A DNA stretch of 64,000 nt from Bacillota bacterium (GCA_023418475.1 JAEZZO010000002.1:124001-188000), one strand, 5' to 3'. Numbered from the stretch's first letter, positions 17,004 to 26,309 are shown. Notes: generated by a model from the letters alone, not told the origin. A program made the numbers and translations.

Positions 17004-17345
17004 ATGGCTTCTAATTTCATAACGATTGAATCTGTCAGTGGAAATGCGAAAAACCTCGTAAAACAGGATCTTAAATTTAAGACCGGTAGCTTTGTCTGGA
17101 GGATTAAATTCACAGCACCTCTTAATCCCTCCACCATTAACAATCGCAACTTATACGTAACTTCTTTAAATCAAATACCACTTCCCACCAATATCCGTTA
17201 TGATACAATTGAAAATTGTATCGAGATTGAACCGCTGGCTCCTTATACCAAGAATGAATCCTATCTCTTACATGTTACTGCCAATGTAAAATCCAAGCGC
17301 GGTCAATCTCTAAAAAATGAAATAACCATACAATTTAAGGTATAA
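17004..17345 (+). CDS. Single Ig-like (SbsA/Big_5-type) domain protein
   Basis: 113 residues, apparently one beta-sandwich domain: ..FVWRIKFTAPLNPSTINNRNLYVTS..IPLPTNIRYD..IEIEPLAPYTKNESYLLHV..KSKRGQSLKNEITIQFKV. This is the 'Ig-like' module normally found repeated in secreted surface proteins. Here it is alone, without signal peptide or anchor, and its first residues are hydrophilic. GGAG stands eight bases before the ATG and a strong terminator follows, so it looks like an intact gene. Location and role are unknown. Confidence 0.65.
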   Translation: MASNFITIESVSGNAKNLVKQDLKFKTGSFVWRIKFTAPLNPSTINNRNLYVTSLNQIPLPTNIRYDTIENCIEIEPLAPYTKNESYLLHVTANVKSKRGQSLKNEITIQFKV

Positions 17346-17348
17346 AAA

Positions 17349-17380
17349 TATTTGGGCTGCAAAACTTTGCAGCCCAAACT
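17349..17380. terminator. Bidirectional terminator
   Basis: A perfect stem TTTGGGCTGCAAA/TTTGCAGCCCAAA with a loop of about two bases between two converging genes. Confidence 0.85.
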
Positions 17381-18799
17381 TTATTCTCTTCTAGCAGGCA
17401 GATCTATTCGATGAACAAACAAATCCGTGAGTGGAGAATATTCCCTGGAAAGTCTGATCATGTTATTCTTCCGATCTTCCAGAACTACTGCAAAATCTCC
17501 TTTAAAATGAGCTGCCAGCCTTTTCACCCGTTCAATCGTAGTCGGTTTAAGCTTTCCTGCCTCCTCAACTATCATACAACAGCTTCGGAGTGTATTCTTT
17601 TTTTCATTCAGATCTATTCTGTTTAATTTTTCAGCAGTGATCTTTGCTACTTTAGATGAGGTAATCTTGCCTGCTTTGCTTAGAAACAGTGCATAGTCCT
17701 TTGCCAACTCAATATTTTCTAGGGTTGACGGACCGGTAATGGTTAAAAATACTGCTTTTTCATCCCGCATAACAAGCTTAAGGTCTTTCAGCAGCTGCTC
17801 TTTTACAATTGGTAAAAAATCTCCAAATATCTCTGTAATTTCTATTCCAAGCTCCTGCTCCATCTCATATAAAAGCCGGTCCTCTTCTGCCCCATCTTCC
17901 TCATACAGCAGTTCCTCCGGTTCTTCCGCTTCTTCTTTCATTGCCACACCTTCATAGTCCTCTTCTGCCTCTGCCGGTTCATGGCCATCTTCCTGATCCA
18001 TCATGATATCAGCAATCTCCTGACTGAGTCCGTATTCCAGTTCTTCTGACCTATACTCCTCAATCACTTCTGTACCGGTAGTAACAGCCTCCTGGGTATT
18101 CTCGGATTCGTTTTCAGCAGGCACGTCATATTTGCTCGGTTCTGTTTCAGTATCCACTTTCTCTGCATTCGTATCATTTGCCGCATCAGACCTGCGTTTC
18201 AATTCTTCCATTATCTTTTCCTTATCGGTTTCTCCCATAAAATAGGAACGAAGCATTTTCGCCTTCTCTACATAAACTCCATCTGCAAACCATAAAATAA
18301 TATCAGAACATTCCTTGACACATTCCTTATCCATTCCTGCCTTATAATATACCTTTGCCAATTCATAAGCCCATTTTTCGGTGTACTCAATTAACTTAAT
18401 GGCTTCCAGGGACTTTATCATCTGTTCATAGGATGCCCCTTTGATTTTATCTATCCTATAACGAAATATGCAGCTGTCAAAATCGTCGGAAACAATTTTT
18501 TGATACTCTTCCAGGTATCTTTCTGCATCCTGTGCATTGCTTCTTTGAATTGAATTATCTACTAGCTTTCCAAGAATTCTTCTTGTTTTCGTGGTTTCAT
18601 AAATTCTCTCATAAATTTGAGCAGCTTCCTCAAACCTATCATTTTGAGTTAGAACCTCTGCCATAAAACCCAGATCAGATAGGTTCTTTACTTTCTTAAT
18701 CTCTATTGTATCAAGAATTTTTTGTGCTGACAGCAGGTCGCCCTCTTCCATTTTTCTTCTCATCTCTTCAGTTTTCACTATATACTTATAGTGTCCCAT
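17381..18799 (-). CDS. TPR-repeat protein with acidic linker and a degenerate AAA-like C-terminal domain
   Basis: 472 residues. Residues about 1-195 form helical TPR-like repeats (EGDLLSAQKILDTIE, RFEEAAQIYERIYE, ELAKVYYKAGMDKECVKECSDI). About 200-320 is a very acidic low-complexity linker. About 325-472 (AVFLTITGPSTLENIELAKDYALFL.., CCMIVEEAGKLKPTTIERVKRLAAHFKGDFAVVLED) looks like an AAA-type core without a proper P-loop. Such proteins are conserved in Lachnospiraceae with no assigned role. It is followed, with a gap of about 120 bases, by the cyclic-nucleotide-domain gene upstream on the same strand; they may be expressed together. Confidence 0.7.
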   Translation of the reverse strand: MGHYKYIVKTEEMRRKMEEGDLLSAQKILDTIEIKKVKNLSDLGFMAEVLTQNDRFEEAAQIYERIYETTKTRRILGKLVDNSIQRSNAQDAERYLEEYQKIVSDDFDSCIFRYRIDKIKGASYEQMIKSLEAIKLIEYTEKWAYELAKVYYKAGMDKECVKECSDIILWFADGVYVEKAKMLRSYFMGETDKEKIMEELKRRSDAANDTNAEKVDTETEPSKYDVPAENESENTQEAVTTGTEVIEEYRSEELEYGLSQEIADIMMDQEDGHEPAEAEEDYEGVAMKEEAEEPEELLYEEDGAEEDRLLYEMEQELGIEITEIFGDFLPIVKEQLLKDLKLVMRDEKAVFLTITGPSTLENIELAKDYALFLSKAGKITSSKVAKITAEKLNRIDLNEKKNTLRSCCMIVEEAGKLKPTTIERVKRLAAHFKGDFAVVLEDRKNNMIRLSREYSPLTDLFVHRIDLPARRE

Positions 18800-18917
18800 G
18801 ATTGAACCTCCTCTGTAAAATAACAGCTACTGCCTGCGTAAAAAATCCGGTGCAATTATATACTTATGAACGGATATGATACGTTTCTAAAATAACTTCT
18901 TATGCCATCTATTTATA

Positions 18918-21245
18918 TTATAAATTACGATAATAATCAAGTGTTTCAATGAGTTCCGGTGTTAATTTTATCATTTCTTTCTGGAGAAGACGATATCTAC
19001 CTTCAATTTCACGTATTTTCTTAAGCCTGTCCCGCTGAAATCTTATCATTGCCTCTTCGAATAGTGGCTGCAACTTTAGCTGCTCTCTAAGTTCCTTCGA
19101 AAACGGACAATATGTCGCCATAAGTTCTCTCACTATTTTGTTCAATTTTATAGCACCAATTGCCTCATAATTAATCCATTGCTCATAATCCAGAACAAAA
19201 ATTTCTCTGCTGTTGTTCCGACCTTTTTGAATTTGTAATTTAATTTTTTCCTTTTTCTCTTCAGAAAGTTCTTTATTTTTACGGTAAAATTGCAGATAAT
19301 CCGAATATTCGGAAGTAAGCGACTTTCGTTTTATGTCATTCCAGGAAGCTCCTTCTATCGTACGGCAAAGTTCCCAACGATAACGTCCAACGATTTGAAT
19401 CATCAGATTTTTGAGGTTGGCCTCCGAAAAAATCGGAAGCATAAATCTCCCAGCCGTATCTCTTCTTTTCCCTGATATCTCTTGCCACATGATAGCATTG
19501 CTGCCGATGTTGGGCATGAGTATAATATCCGGATATACTCTTTTTACGATATATTCCTTAACGATATTCATCTCTTTATTAACATACAGAATTTCTCGGT
19601 CAAATACAGAGTAGTCTGTCTTCATGATATCTGAAATAATCTGATTAATCTTTGAAGAAGTAACCAGTATTCGTTCTATGCTGCCCGACCACTGGTCTTT
19701 ATGCAATACCGGAACAAAGCTTGCAATCTGTCCGCTAGTCGTACGGTTGTTATAACGAAACATATTTTTTATTTCATATTCCAGTCTCTTCTCTGGATCA
19801 GCGAGCCATTCCGCAGCTTCCTTATCTGTTAATTTTCCCTGCTTTTTCATGTCACTCAGCATCTCCGAATATTCCTGATCAAATTCATTCTTGGAAGGTT
19901 CCCTCTTACCTTCATAGATCAGAGTCAGCCACTCTTTTATATCATACACATTACAGGTATACTGACACTTCTCCTCCTTCAGAAAATACAAGGAAAGCAT
20001 CTGTTCATTCGTTAATAGCCTGTCATCTGCGAAGCCGTATTTTAGAAAGAGATCAATCATTCTGGAAGGGGTTTTTTCCTTATATGCTCTTAAGAAAACC
20101 TGTTTATAGATAAAATAATGATTTTCTGCCAGATTGCGTCGAAGCGTTCTAATTGAATTATCAGCGGAATATTTATCACGCAGTTGAACAAAATCTGACA
20201 TAATCGTCTTCATAGCTTCTGCTTTGTCCATTTCTATTCCTGCATATTCTAGTATTTTGTCAAATGAATTCTTCAGCTCTGTCAGTGCCTTCTGAGAATC
20301 CTCCTTAGAATACCGAAAACGTTCTTCCTCACTAACACTGCCAGTGATACCGCCTGTCAATAATTTGTGATAGCCTTCCTCCATCTTTGCACGATTCGCC
20401 TTTAGTATAATTCCCAACATTTTATCCGCAAAATGTTCTGCTTTATTCACTTTATCAATGATATTATCCATAATATCCAATAATTCCATACCTGAAATAT
20501 TATCTGTTTCTGTTGATGTATCTATAATTAAATGGAAAAGACAGGTTTTGGTCTCATCCACCAGACACTGTGTCATCAAAGCAAATTCACCGGCAAGATC
20601 TTTTAATACCTCTATCTGTTGATTAACCACTCCAACCTGATCTTCTATCTGATACATTGTTACCATATTTCCATAAGAATAAAATAACTTCACCGCATCC
20701 ATGGGAACATCCCTACATTCACAGTAGAAAGCAATCCGGTCACTTATCAGATCCAGATCACTTTCCAAAGGATTTAAGGCATCTATCCGGTCAGATTTTA
20801 GTACCTTGAGTTCTCTTTGTTGTGCAGATTCCAGATAATCATGATAAGTCCCTGTAAGAAACTGAAAGATCTCTGATCCCTGCTTCATCAGTCCATGATA
20901 AATTTGATCCAGCTCATATATAATTTTGTAAAAAGATGCTACCATAAAACCGTGATAATCTTTATTCACAGATAATATTTTCTCCAGATCTTCCACACGG
21001 CTGGCCGGAAAAACATAGATTAATGCATCATCATAAGCCGTATAAGTACTCTGGTATTTCCCCATATATAAATCATGTATACCCAGAAATGTACCGGACG
21101 CCAGAATAAGTCTGGCACCATCATTATGTATCATAACCCGGCCTTTTACAATCATGGCAACACTGGAAACAAATTCGCCTTCTGTATAGATATCCGTACC
21201 TTTTAGAAATTGATTTACTGCGTTTGGATTTATTTTCACTTCCAT
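18918..21245 (-). CDS. Large protein with N-terminal cyclic-nucleotide-binding-like domain
   Basis: 775 residues. Residues about 8-115 form a cNMP-binding fold (FLKGTDIYTEGEFVSSVAMIVKGRVMIHNDG..LILASGTFLGIHDLYMG) but there is no DNA-binding domain like that of Crp. The rest is a long, mostly helical region without recognised domains, containing LTDKEAAEWLADPEKRLEYEIKN and ILMPNIGSNAIMWQEISGKRR. It may act as a cytoplasmic sensor or scaffold. The phosphate-binding arginine of true cAMP sites is not obvious, so ligand binding is uncertain. The SRP RNA lies upstream. Confidence 0.65.
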   Translation of the reverse strand: MEVKINPNAVNQFLKGTDIYTEGEFVSSVAMIVKGRVMIHNDGARLILASGTFLGIHDLYMGKYQSTYTAYDDALIYVFPASRVEDLEKILSVNKDYHGFMVASFYKIIYELDQIYHGLMKQGSEIFQFLTGTYHDYLESAQQRELKVLKSDRIDALNPLESDLDLISDRIAFYCECRDVPMDAVKLFYSYGNMVTMYQIEDQVGVVNQQIEVLKDLAGEFALMTQCLVDETKTCLFHLIIDTSTETDNISGMELLDIMDNIIDKVNKAEHFADKMLGIILKANRAKMEEGYHKLLTGGITGSVSEEERFRYSKEDSQKALTELKNSFDKILEYAGIEMDKAEAMKTIMSDFVQLRDKYSADNSIRTLRRNLAENHYFIYKQVFLRAYKEKTPSRMIDLFLKYGFADDRLLTNEQMLSLYFLKEEKCQYTCNVYDIKEWLTLIYEGKREPSKNEFDQEYSEMLSDMKKQGKLTDKEAAEWLADPEKRLEYEIKNMFRYNNRTTSGQIASFVPVLHKDQWSGSIERILVTSSKINQIISDIMKTDYSVFDREILYVNKEMNIVKEYIVKRVYPDIILMPNIGSNAIMWQEISGKRRDTAGRFMLPIFSEANLKNLMIQIVGRYRWELCRTIEGASWNDIKRKSLTSEYSDYLQFYRKNKELSEEKKEKIKLQIQKGRNNSREIFVLDYEQWINYEAIGAIKLNKIVRELMATYCPFSKELREQLKLQPLFEEAMIRFQRDRLKKIREIEGRYRLLQKEMIKLTPELIETLDYYRNL

Positions 21246-21375
21246 ACTTACACCGCCTAATAATCCATTTTTATTTTATTATATAGTATATTTAATATTT
21301 CAGGAAGATAAATGTGTCGTATTTTCAAGATATAGTACAAAATACTTATTACTATGACGAACTTTCCTATGTAAT

Positions 21376-21403
21376 AAAAAAAAGAAATGCCATAAGCATT
21401 TCT
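21376..21403 (-). terminator. Terminator of the SRP RNA gene
   Basis: Read leftward: GAAATGC-TTATG-GCATTTC followed by eight T. It lies about 20 bases after the 3' end of the RNA. Confidence 0.85.
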
Positions 21404-21423
21404 CCAATCATTACAATCTATTA

Positions 21424-21693
21424 AATTCCGTGCGCTCTGCTTTGAATGCTTACCATAAGCGTTACCCTTACAGTTAACTCGGTTCAGGCATCCTTACGGC
21501 ACACAGGAGATTTTGCTTAGTGCTGCTTCATTCCTGACCTGACACGGTTCACAAATTCCTGTTGCGCAAGACCCAAACGTCAACATCACTTATAAGGGGC
21601 GGCCCTACAGTGAGTCACCCTGGGCAGAACATCACCCCTGCTGTAGCGGATTGCAGGTACAGGGCACCGCTATCTCCCCGGCTGCACGGAAAC
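21424..21693 (-). ncRNA. ffs: Signal recognition particle RNA (large, Bacillus type)
   Basis: About 270 bases. The conserved S-domain GAACCGTGTCAGGTC with GAATGAAGCAGCACTAAG is clear, and the Alu-domain part has GATAGCGGTGCCCTGT and GCAATCCGCTACAGCAGGG. The ends pair (CCGTGC near the 5' end, GCACGG near the 3' end), which sets the limits. It is the long form with an Alu domain found in spore-formers. Position next to tadA is typical of Firmicutes. Confidence 0.96.
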
Positions 21694-21789
21694 TTTATGA
21701 CTATTTTTATCAGGCATACTGTTATATCATCGCCTGTTTCATATCAGCTAAAAGCTGTATGCAAAGTATATAATTTTTTAGCCGCAATG

Positions 21790-22266
21790 TCAAGTACAAT
21801 GCTTTTCCATTTTGTTACGAATTCTTAAATCTTTAAAAAAAGATTGTAGAACATCACTACATTCCTGTTCAAGTACTCCAATTTGCAGTTCAACCTGATG
21901 GTTAAACTCTTTCATCTGCAGAAGGTTTAGAATAGAACCAGCACAACCTGCCTTCGGATTCATCGTTCCTACAACAACCTTCTTTATCCTGGCCTGTACA
22001 ATTGCACCGGAACACATCTGACAAGGTTCCAGCGTAACATACAAAGTACAATCCTCCAGCCGCCAGTCACCCATTGTTTTACTTGCCTTCTCTATTGCGA
22101 GCAGTTCTGCATGCGCCAGCGTTGTTTTTTTTGTATTTCTCTTATTATATCCTCTGCCGATTATTTTATCCTGATAAACAATGACACATCCAATCGGAAC
22201 CTCTCCGAGCCGATATGCTTTACGGGCTTGTTTCAAAGCTTCTTTCATATATTTTTCATCTGTCAT
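21790..22266 (-). CDS. tadA: tRNA-specific adenosine-34 deaminase
   Basis: 158 residues. It converts adenosine to inosine at the wobble position of tRNA-Arg(ACG). The zinc site is complete: His52 and Glu54 in AHAELLAIEKA, Cys82 and Cys85 in LEPCQMCSGAI. The GEVPIGCVIV and NPKAGCAGSILNLL segments are also family-specific. It sits just upstream of the SRP RNA on the same strand, as in many Firmicutes. Confidence 0.95.
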   Translation of the reverse strand: MTDEKYMKEALKQARKAYRLGEVPIGCVIVYQDKIIGRGYNKRNTKKTTLAHAELLAIEKASKTMGDWRLEDCTLYVTLEPCQMCSGAIVQARIKKVVVGTMNPKAGCAGSILNLLQMKEFNHQVELQIGVLEQECSDVLQSFFKDLRIRNKMEKHCT

Positions 22267-22372
22267 TTTTTTGGTGTTCCTTTTCTGGACTACTCCGGAA
22301 TAATCTGTTATAGTTACTTATATTATTATTGTAACATAATTAGATAATTCCGTAACTATTAAATTGTATGCG

Positions 22373-22435
22373 CACAAAGTATATATTCCAGCGCTCCTTG
22401 CGCTTACCTTCCGGTCCGGAACATATACTTTCTGT
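22373..22435. repeat. Palindromic dispersed repeat, copy 2
   Basis: CACAAAGTATATATTCC at the left pairs with GGAACATATACTTTCTGTG at the right; between them lie GCGCTCCTTGCGC and TTCCGGTCCGGAA. The whole 63 bases fold as a branched hairpin. The inner sequence recurs at 9028-9077. There is no gene in the surrounding 22267-22607 interval. Confidence 0.6.
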
Positions 22436-22607
22436 GTACACAATTAATATAATTCTTGCATTCGCTATTACCTAAAGTGGATTCGAATTCCAAAAGCCTA
22501 AAAATGATTTGCTGGATGACTATATAAGCACCCGTTTTAATCTACATAACCTTGATCAGTCTTTTGACAATTAGATCCAAAAATAATTATTAATTGGAGG
22601 TGACAAC

Positions 22608-23303
22608 ATGCAGATACACGGCTTTAACAAGCTTACTCTGCTCGATTATCCGGGACATCTTGCTGCCACAATATTTTTAGGCAGTTGTAATATGCGCTGT
22701 CCGTTCTGCCAAAATGCTTCACTGGTCAATGATCCCGCTTCCCAACCGGTAATTTCTTCCAAAGAGGTTCTATCTGTTCTAGCAAGAAGAAAGAATGTAT
22801 TAGAAGGTGTCTGTATCAGCGGCGGTGAGCCTACGCTATCTCCTGAATTACCTGATTTTATACGAAGTTTGAAAGAACTTGGATATTTCGTGAAGCTAGA
22901 TACGAACGGTACAAAACCAGACATCATAAAATATCTTTATCAGGAAAAACTGATTGATTATGTTGCTATGGATGTTAAAAATTCCAAAGCAAAATATTCT
23001 ATGACCGCAGGCATTACGGATCTTAATCTGAAACAGATTGAGGAAAGCATTTCCTTCCTTTTATCCTCTACGCTTACGTATGAATTCCGTACTACGGTTG
23101 TCAGGGAATTGCATACTGCGCAGGATATGCTCTCGATCGGAGAGTGGATTAGGGGGGCTAAAGCCTACTATCTGCAAGATTATAAAGATTCCGATGATAT
23201 CCTGGTTCCAGGACTAAGCAGTCATTCCAAGGAGACTTTAAATGGCTTTGTTGATCTTCTTGTTCCATTTGTGGAACAAGTATCGCTGCGCGGAGTGGAA
23301 TAA
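22608..23303 (+). CDS. NrdG-like anaerobic ribonucleotide reductase activating protein (radical SAM)
   Basis: 231 residues. The radical-SAM cluster motif is Cys27, Cys31, Cys34 (GSCNMRCPFCQN), followed by GVCISGGEPTL and KLDTNGTKP. It belongs to the NrdG2 group (anaerobic ribonucleoside-triphosphate reductase activating protein), which makes a glycyl radical on the partner. No nrdD-like gene lies nearby, so the partner is elsewhere or different. GGAGGTGACAAC precedes the ATG. A GNAT acetyltransferase gene follows after about 90 bases on the same strand. Confidence 0.85.
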   Translation: MQIHGFNKLTLLDYPGHLAATIFLGSCNMRCPFCQNASLVNDPASQPVISSKEVLSVLARRKNVLEGVCISGGEPTLSPELPDFIRSLKELGYFVKLDTNGTKPDIIKYLYQEKLIDYVAMDVKNSKAKYSMTAGITDLNLKQIEESISFLLSSTLTYEFRTTVVRELHTAQDMLSIGEWIRGAKAYYLQDYKDSDDILVPGLSSHSKETLNGFVDLLVPFVEQVSLRGVE

Positions 23304-23392
23304 AGGATAGAGTCTACGCCGCAGGCTGTGGCAAGGCACTCTGGTTATCCGCTTGGAATATGCACAGATCCTGCGCAGAAATGGAGAATGAG

Positions 23393-23947
23393 ATGTCGAG
23401 AATATATGAAACAGACCGGCTGCTTCTTAAAAATTTACATAAAAATGAAGCAGCCCGGGTGCTGACTTTTTATGAAGAAAACAAGGATCATTTCGAACCA
23501 TGGGAACCCAAAAGAGAGGAGAATTTTTATTCCTTCTCCTATCAAAAAGCCCTGCTTACCGCAGAGAATAATCTTATGACAGAAGGAAAGCTGATAAGAT
23601 TCTGGGTATTTGCAAAGGAATTTCCAAATGAAATCCTTGGAAGCATCTGCTTTCAGAATATCCTCCACGAGCCTTACAGAAGCTGTATCCTAGGATACAA
23701 ATTTGATAGAAAGCACCTGCACCAGGGCTATGCTACCGAAAGTATCAACCGGTGTATTGAAATCATCTTTGAAGAATATCATATGCATCGGATTGAAGCC
23801 TATATCATGGAGAACAATAAACCTTCCCTGCGTTTGATAAAACACCTATGCTTCCAGTATGAGGGACTATCCTGCTCTTATGCCCGAGTAAACGGTAATT
23901 GGGAAGACCACCGGCGATATGTACTGATTAATCCGATAGACTGTTGA
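23393..23947 (+). CDS. RimJ/RimL-type GNAT N-acetyltransferase
   Basis: 184 residues starting MSRIYETDRLLLK. The acetyl-CoA-binding part is GYKFDRKHLHQGYATESINRCIEII, followed by HRIEAYIMENNKPSLRLIKHLCFQYEG, as in enzymes that acetylate ribosomal proteins or small amines. The acceptor is not known. Start 23393 has GGAGA five bases upstream; earlier ATG codons lie inside the leader. The leader has GCAGGCTGTG (23321-23330), which pairs with CACAGATCCTGC (23363-23374), and the recurrent GCGCAGAAATGGAGA element. Its stop is one base from the stop of the convergent gene. Confidence 0.85.
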   Translation: MSRIYETDRLLLKNLHKNEAARVLTFYEENKDHFEPWEPKREENFYSFSYQKALLTAENNLMTEGKLIRFWVFAKEFPNEILGSICFQNILHEPYRSCILGYKFDRKHLHQGYATESINRCIEIIFEEYHMHRIEAYIMENNKPSLRLIKHLCFQYEGLSCSYARVNGNWEDHRRYVLINPIDC

Positions 23948-23948
23948 T

Positions 23949-25226
23949 CTAGAAGCAGACCGGCATATACCAGTAACCGAAATCACCCTGCTTCAGTTCT
24001 CTTCTTTTAATTGATTTAAAACATTCAAATCCGAACATTCTTGCCATAAATTGTTCTCTGTTATGATATATACCTGGAATTCCAAGTACATACCGAAAGC
24101 CGGTATGTGTTTTCATTTTTGCAAAAATCAGGTGATGGTAACAATAGTATCCATGCATCAGAAAACTATTACTGCTGTAAGGCCAGATTTCTTTAGGCAG
24201 TAATTCGATATCCTTCGGTTCAATCTTTACACATTGAAGCACTTCATTGTCCTCAAATGGATAAATGCGCTGGTGACTTTCCAGAATTCTTATCGCAATC
24301 AGATTCTCTGCTTTGTTTACGTCCTGATCAACAGTATTCAAACCATCCATATCCATTCTATCTAATTCCTGCTCCGTAGAAGAGATTCTATTTTCATCCA
24401 GAGATTGTTTTATATTCTCATCTATGTTCTCATCTATCTTTTCTTCTATGCTGCTATTACTATTTACATCAACACTGTCTGCTGACGAATACACCTTATG
24501 CTCATGAGGTGTCTTAATTGTCCTATCAAGGTTCATGTCCTGTTCCAGCATCTTTTGTTCTGACCCTGTTTGCTCTGCATTCGTATTATCTGCATCGTGG
24601 TTTACCTGGTTTAATATATACTGAAGCAGACTGTTTTGATTTTCCTGTTCTGTATTTCGTACTGTTTCATACTGAAGTCTCTCCACCATCTTCCAACCGC
24701 CTGGAAGCTTATACTTTGGAATACTTAATTCTTCTTTCAGCGTCATTTGTTGCGGAGTCTCTTCCAAAGTGCTGGTAGCCCGAAACTTGGAAGAAGCCCC
24801 TCCCTGTACCTTCTGCGCTCTTTTATCCCTTGGTTTTAGCGCCTCCAAAACCTCCTGCATTACAATCGGTTTATCATCCCACTCCGTTGCGAAAAAAACA
24901 TTATCATTCAAAAAGAGCAGAAGTCCCCCCATATCGGATAGTTGAAATCCCGTTCCCATAATATTAGTTTCATCAGCCGTCAGCTTACTATCCATGATCT
25001 GATTTTTTAAGACAGCATCTCCCAGGTATATTAATTCTAAATTACTGCCTCCTCTTTGGATTAAGTAGATCGGAAAGATACTGTCCAATTGGCCAAGCAT
25101 CTGCATATGCAAAGTTATTTTACATTGACCGCCTTTTGCTTCGACTCTGGAAAATCCTACATTTTTCTTCTTTTCGCCACCTTCATATTGATACATATAC
25201 GAAACCATTCTTTTATAATCAGCCAA
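23949..25226 (-). CDS. Conserved Lachnospiraceae protein (DUF6128-like C-terminus)
   Basis: 425 residues starting with TTG at 25226 (GGGAG upstream). It has an N-terminal conserved domain (about 1-130, KRMVSYMYQYEGGEKKKNVGFSRVEAKGG..), a long low-complexity polar middle (about 140-320, rich in Asn, Glu and Asp) and a conserved C-terminal block (about 325-425) with WPYSSNSFLMHGYYCYHHL, LGIPGIYHNREQFMARMFGF and GDFGYWYMPV. The architecture matches uncharacterised proteins of this bacterial family. No membrane segment. Function unknown. Confidence 0.65.
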   Translation of the reverse strand: MADYKRMVSYMYQYEGGEKKKNVGFSRVEAKGGQCKITLHMQMLGQLDSIFPIYLIQRGGSNLELIYLGDAVLKNQIMDSKLTADETNIMGTGFQLSDMGGLLLFLNDNVFFATEWDDKPIVMQEVLEALKPRDKRAQKVQGGASSKFRATSTLEETPQQMTLKEELSIPKYKLPGGWKMVERLQYETVRNTEQENQNSLLQYILNQVNHDADNTNAEQTGSEQKMLEQDMNLDRTIKTPHEHKVYSSADSVDVNSNSSIEEKIDENIDENIKQSLDENRISSTEQELDRMDMDGLNTVDQDVNKAENLIAIRILESHQRIYPFEDNEVLQCVKIEPKDIELLPKEIWPYSSNSFLMHGYYCYHHLIFAKMKTHTGFRYVLGIPGIYHNREQFMARMFGFECFKSIKRRELKQGDFGYWYMPVCF

Positions 25227-25237
25227 AATTCACTCCC

Positions 25238-25366
25238 TCACTTTCCACCGGTACTACAGGTTGTATCATTTTCCTTTAAATATATTCCGGTGGCAGCTCC
25301 TTTATTACTATACATAAGCACTTGTCCCATATTGGTTATAAATTCTCTGTCGGGAGTTCGCACCAT
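25238..25366 (-). CDS. Possible small protein upstream of the DUF6128-like gene
   Basis: A 42-codon frame (MVRTPDREFITNMGQVLMYS, then NKGAATGIYLKEN and a Cys-containing end) ends 11 bases before the next start. The sequence looks protein-like, but no Shine-Dalgarno is visible before its ATG. Translation could be coupled to the downstream gene. Hypothetical. Confidence 0.35.
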   Translation of the reverse strand: MVRTPDREFITNMGQVLMYSNKGAATGIYLKENDTTCSTGGK

Positions 25367-25445
25367 TTCTATTTTGTGAGCTTGCTAGAGGGCCTTATGA
25401 TATTTATAGCGGGAAATCGATTATTGACTTGTATGTTTTCTGAAG

Positions 25446-26309
25446 TTAAGAGATAAGCAATTGGTTCGCCAGAGCAGCAAACTGTTCCAGCGTTAAGGCT
25501 TCGCCTCTGATATTTTCAGAAATATGCAAAGCTTGCAGAGCTTGTACGATTTGCTCCTTGGTAAAATCAAGCTCTGCTGAGTTATTTAGTCCGTTCACTA
25601 AAGTTTTGCGTCGCTGGTTAAAGGAAGCGCGGATGATGCGAAACAGCAGTTTTTCATCCGTTATCATGACCGGCGGTTTTTCATGCAGGCTCAAATTAAT
25701 TACTGCAGATCCTACATTTGGACGAGGCATAAAGCAGTTGGGAGGGACATTTGCCGCAATATATGGTTTCGCATAATACTGCACAGCCAGTGATAAAGCG
25801 CCATAATCCTTGCTTCCCGGTGATGCCTGCATTCGGTCTGCAACCTCCTTTTGCACCATTACCGTTACATTAATAAGAGGGAGATGCCGTTCAAACAAAT
25901 CCATAATAATTGGCGTTGTAATATAATAGGGCAAATTGGCCACTACCTTTATCGGTTTTCCGTTATTTCTTTCCATTACGAATGCATTCAGATCATATTT
26001 TAGGATATCTTGATTGATTACTGTGACATTATCATAATCCGATAAAGTATCAGCAAGGATCGGTATCAGCATTTTATCAATCTCAACTGCAACCACTTCT
26101 CTCGCATTTTCACATAAATACTGGGTCAGCGTTCCAATTCCCGGACCAATTTCAAGCACGCAATCATCCTTCGTAATATCTGCTGCCTTTATGATTTTCT
26201 CCAGTACATGTGTATCAATCAGAAAGTTTTGTCCAAACTTCTTCTGAAAGATAAACTTATATTTATTTAAAATCTCAATTGTATTTTTGGGATTTCCCAA
26301 ATCAGCCAT
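25446..26309 (-). CDS. rsmA: 16S rRNA (adenine1518-N6/adenine1519-N6)-dimethyltransferase
   Basis: 287 residues starting MADLGNPKNTIEI; 26309 is chosen because GAGGG lies seven bases upstream and the longer frame only adds a non-conserved tail. Known hallmarks are KKFGQNFLID, the SAM motif LEIGPGIGTLTQYL, the catalytic NLPYYI, and FNQRRKTLVN. It dimethylates two adenines in helix 45 of 16S rRNA. It is preceded by tatD on the same strand, the usual Firmicute neighbourhood, although rnmV is absent between them. The leader carries the recurrent GCGCAGAAATG element next to the ribosome site. Confidence 0.95.
   Translation of the reverse strand: MADLGNPKNTIEILNKYKFIFQKKFGQNFLIDTHVLEKIIKAADITKDDCVLEIGPGIGTLTQYLCENAREVVAVEIDKMLIPILADTLSDYDNVTVINQDILKYDLNAFVMERNNGKPIKVVANLPYYITTPIIMDLFERHLPLINVTVMVQKEVADRMQASPGSKDYGALSLAVQYYAKPYIAANVPPNCFMPRPNVGSAVINLSLHEKPPVMITDEKLLFRIIRASFNQRRKTLVNGLNNSAELDFTKEQIVQALQALHISENIRGEALTLEQFAALANQLLIS

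Noticed and set aside
24518..24778. A rightward frame within the DUF6128-like gene
   Set aside because: Mirror of the low-complexity acidic middle of that protein; no independent support.
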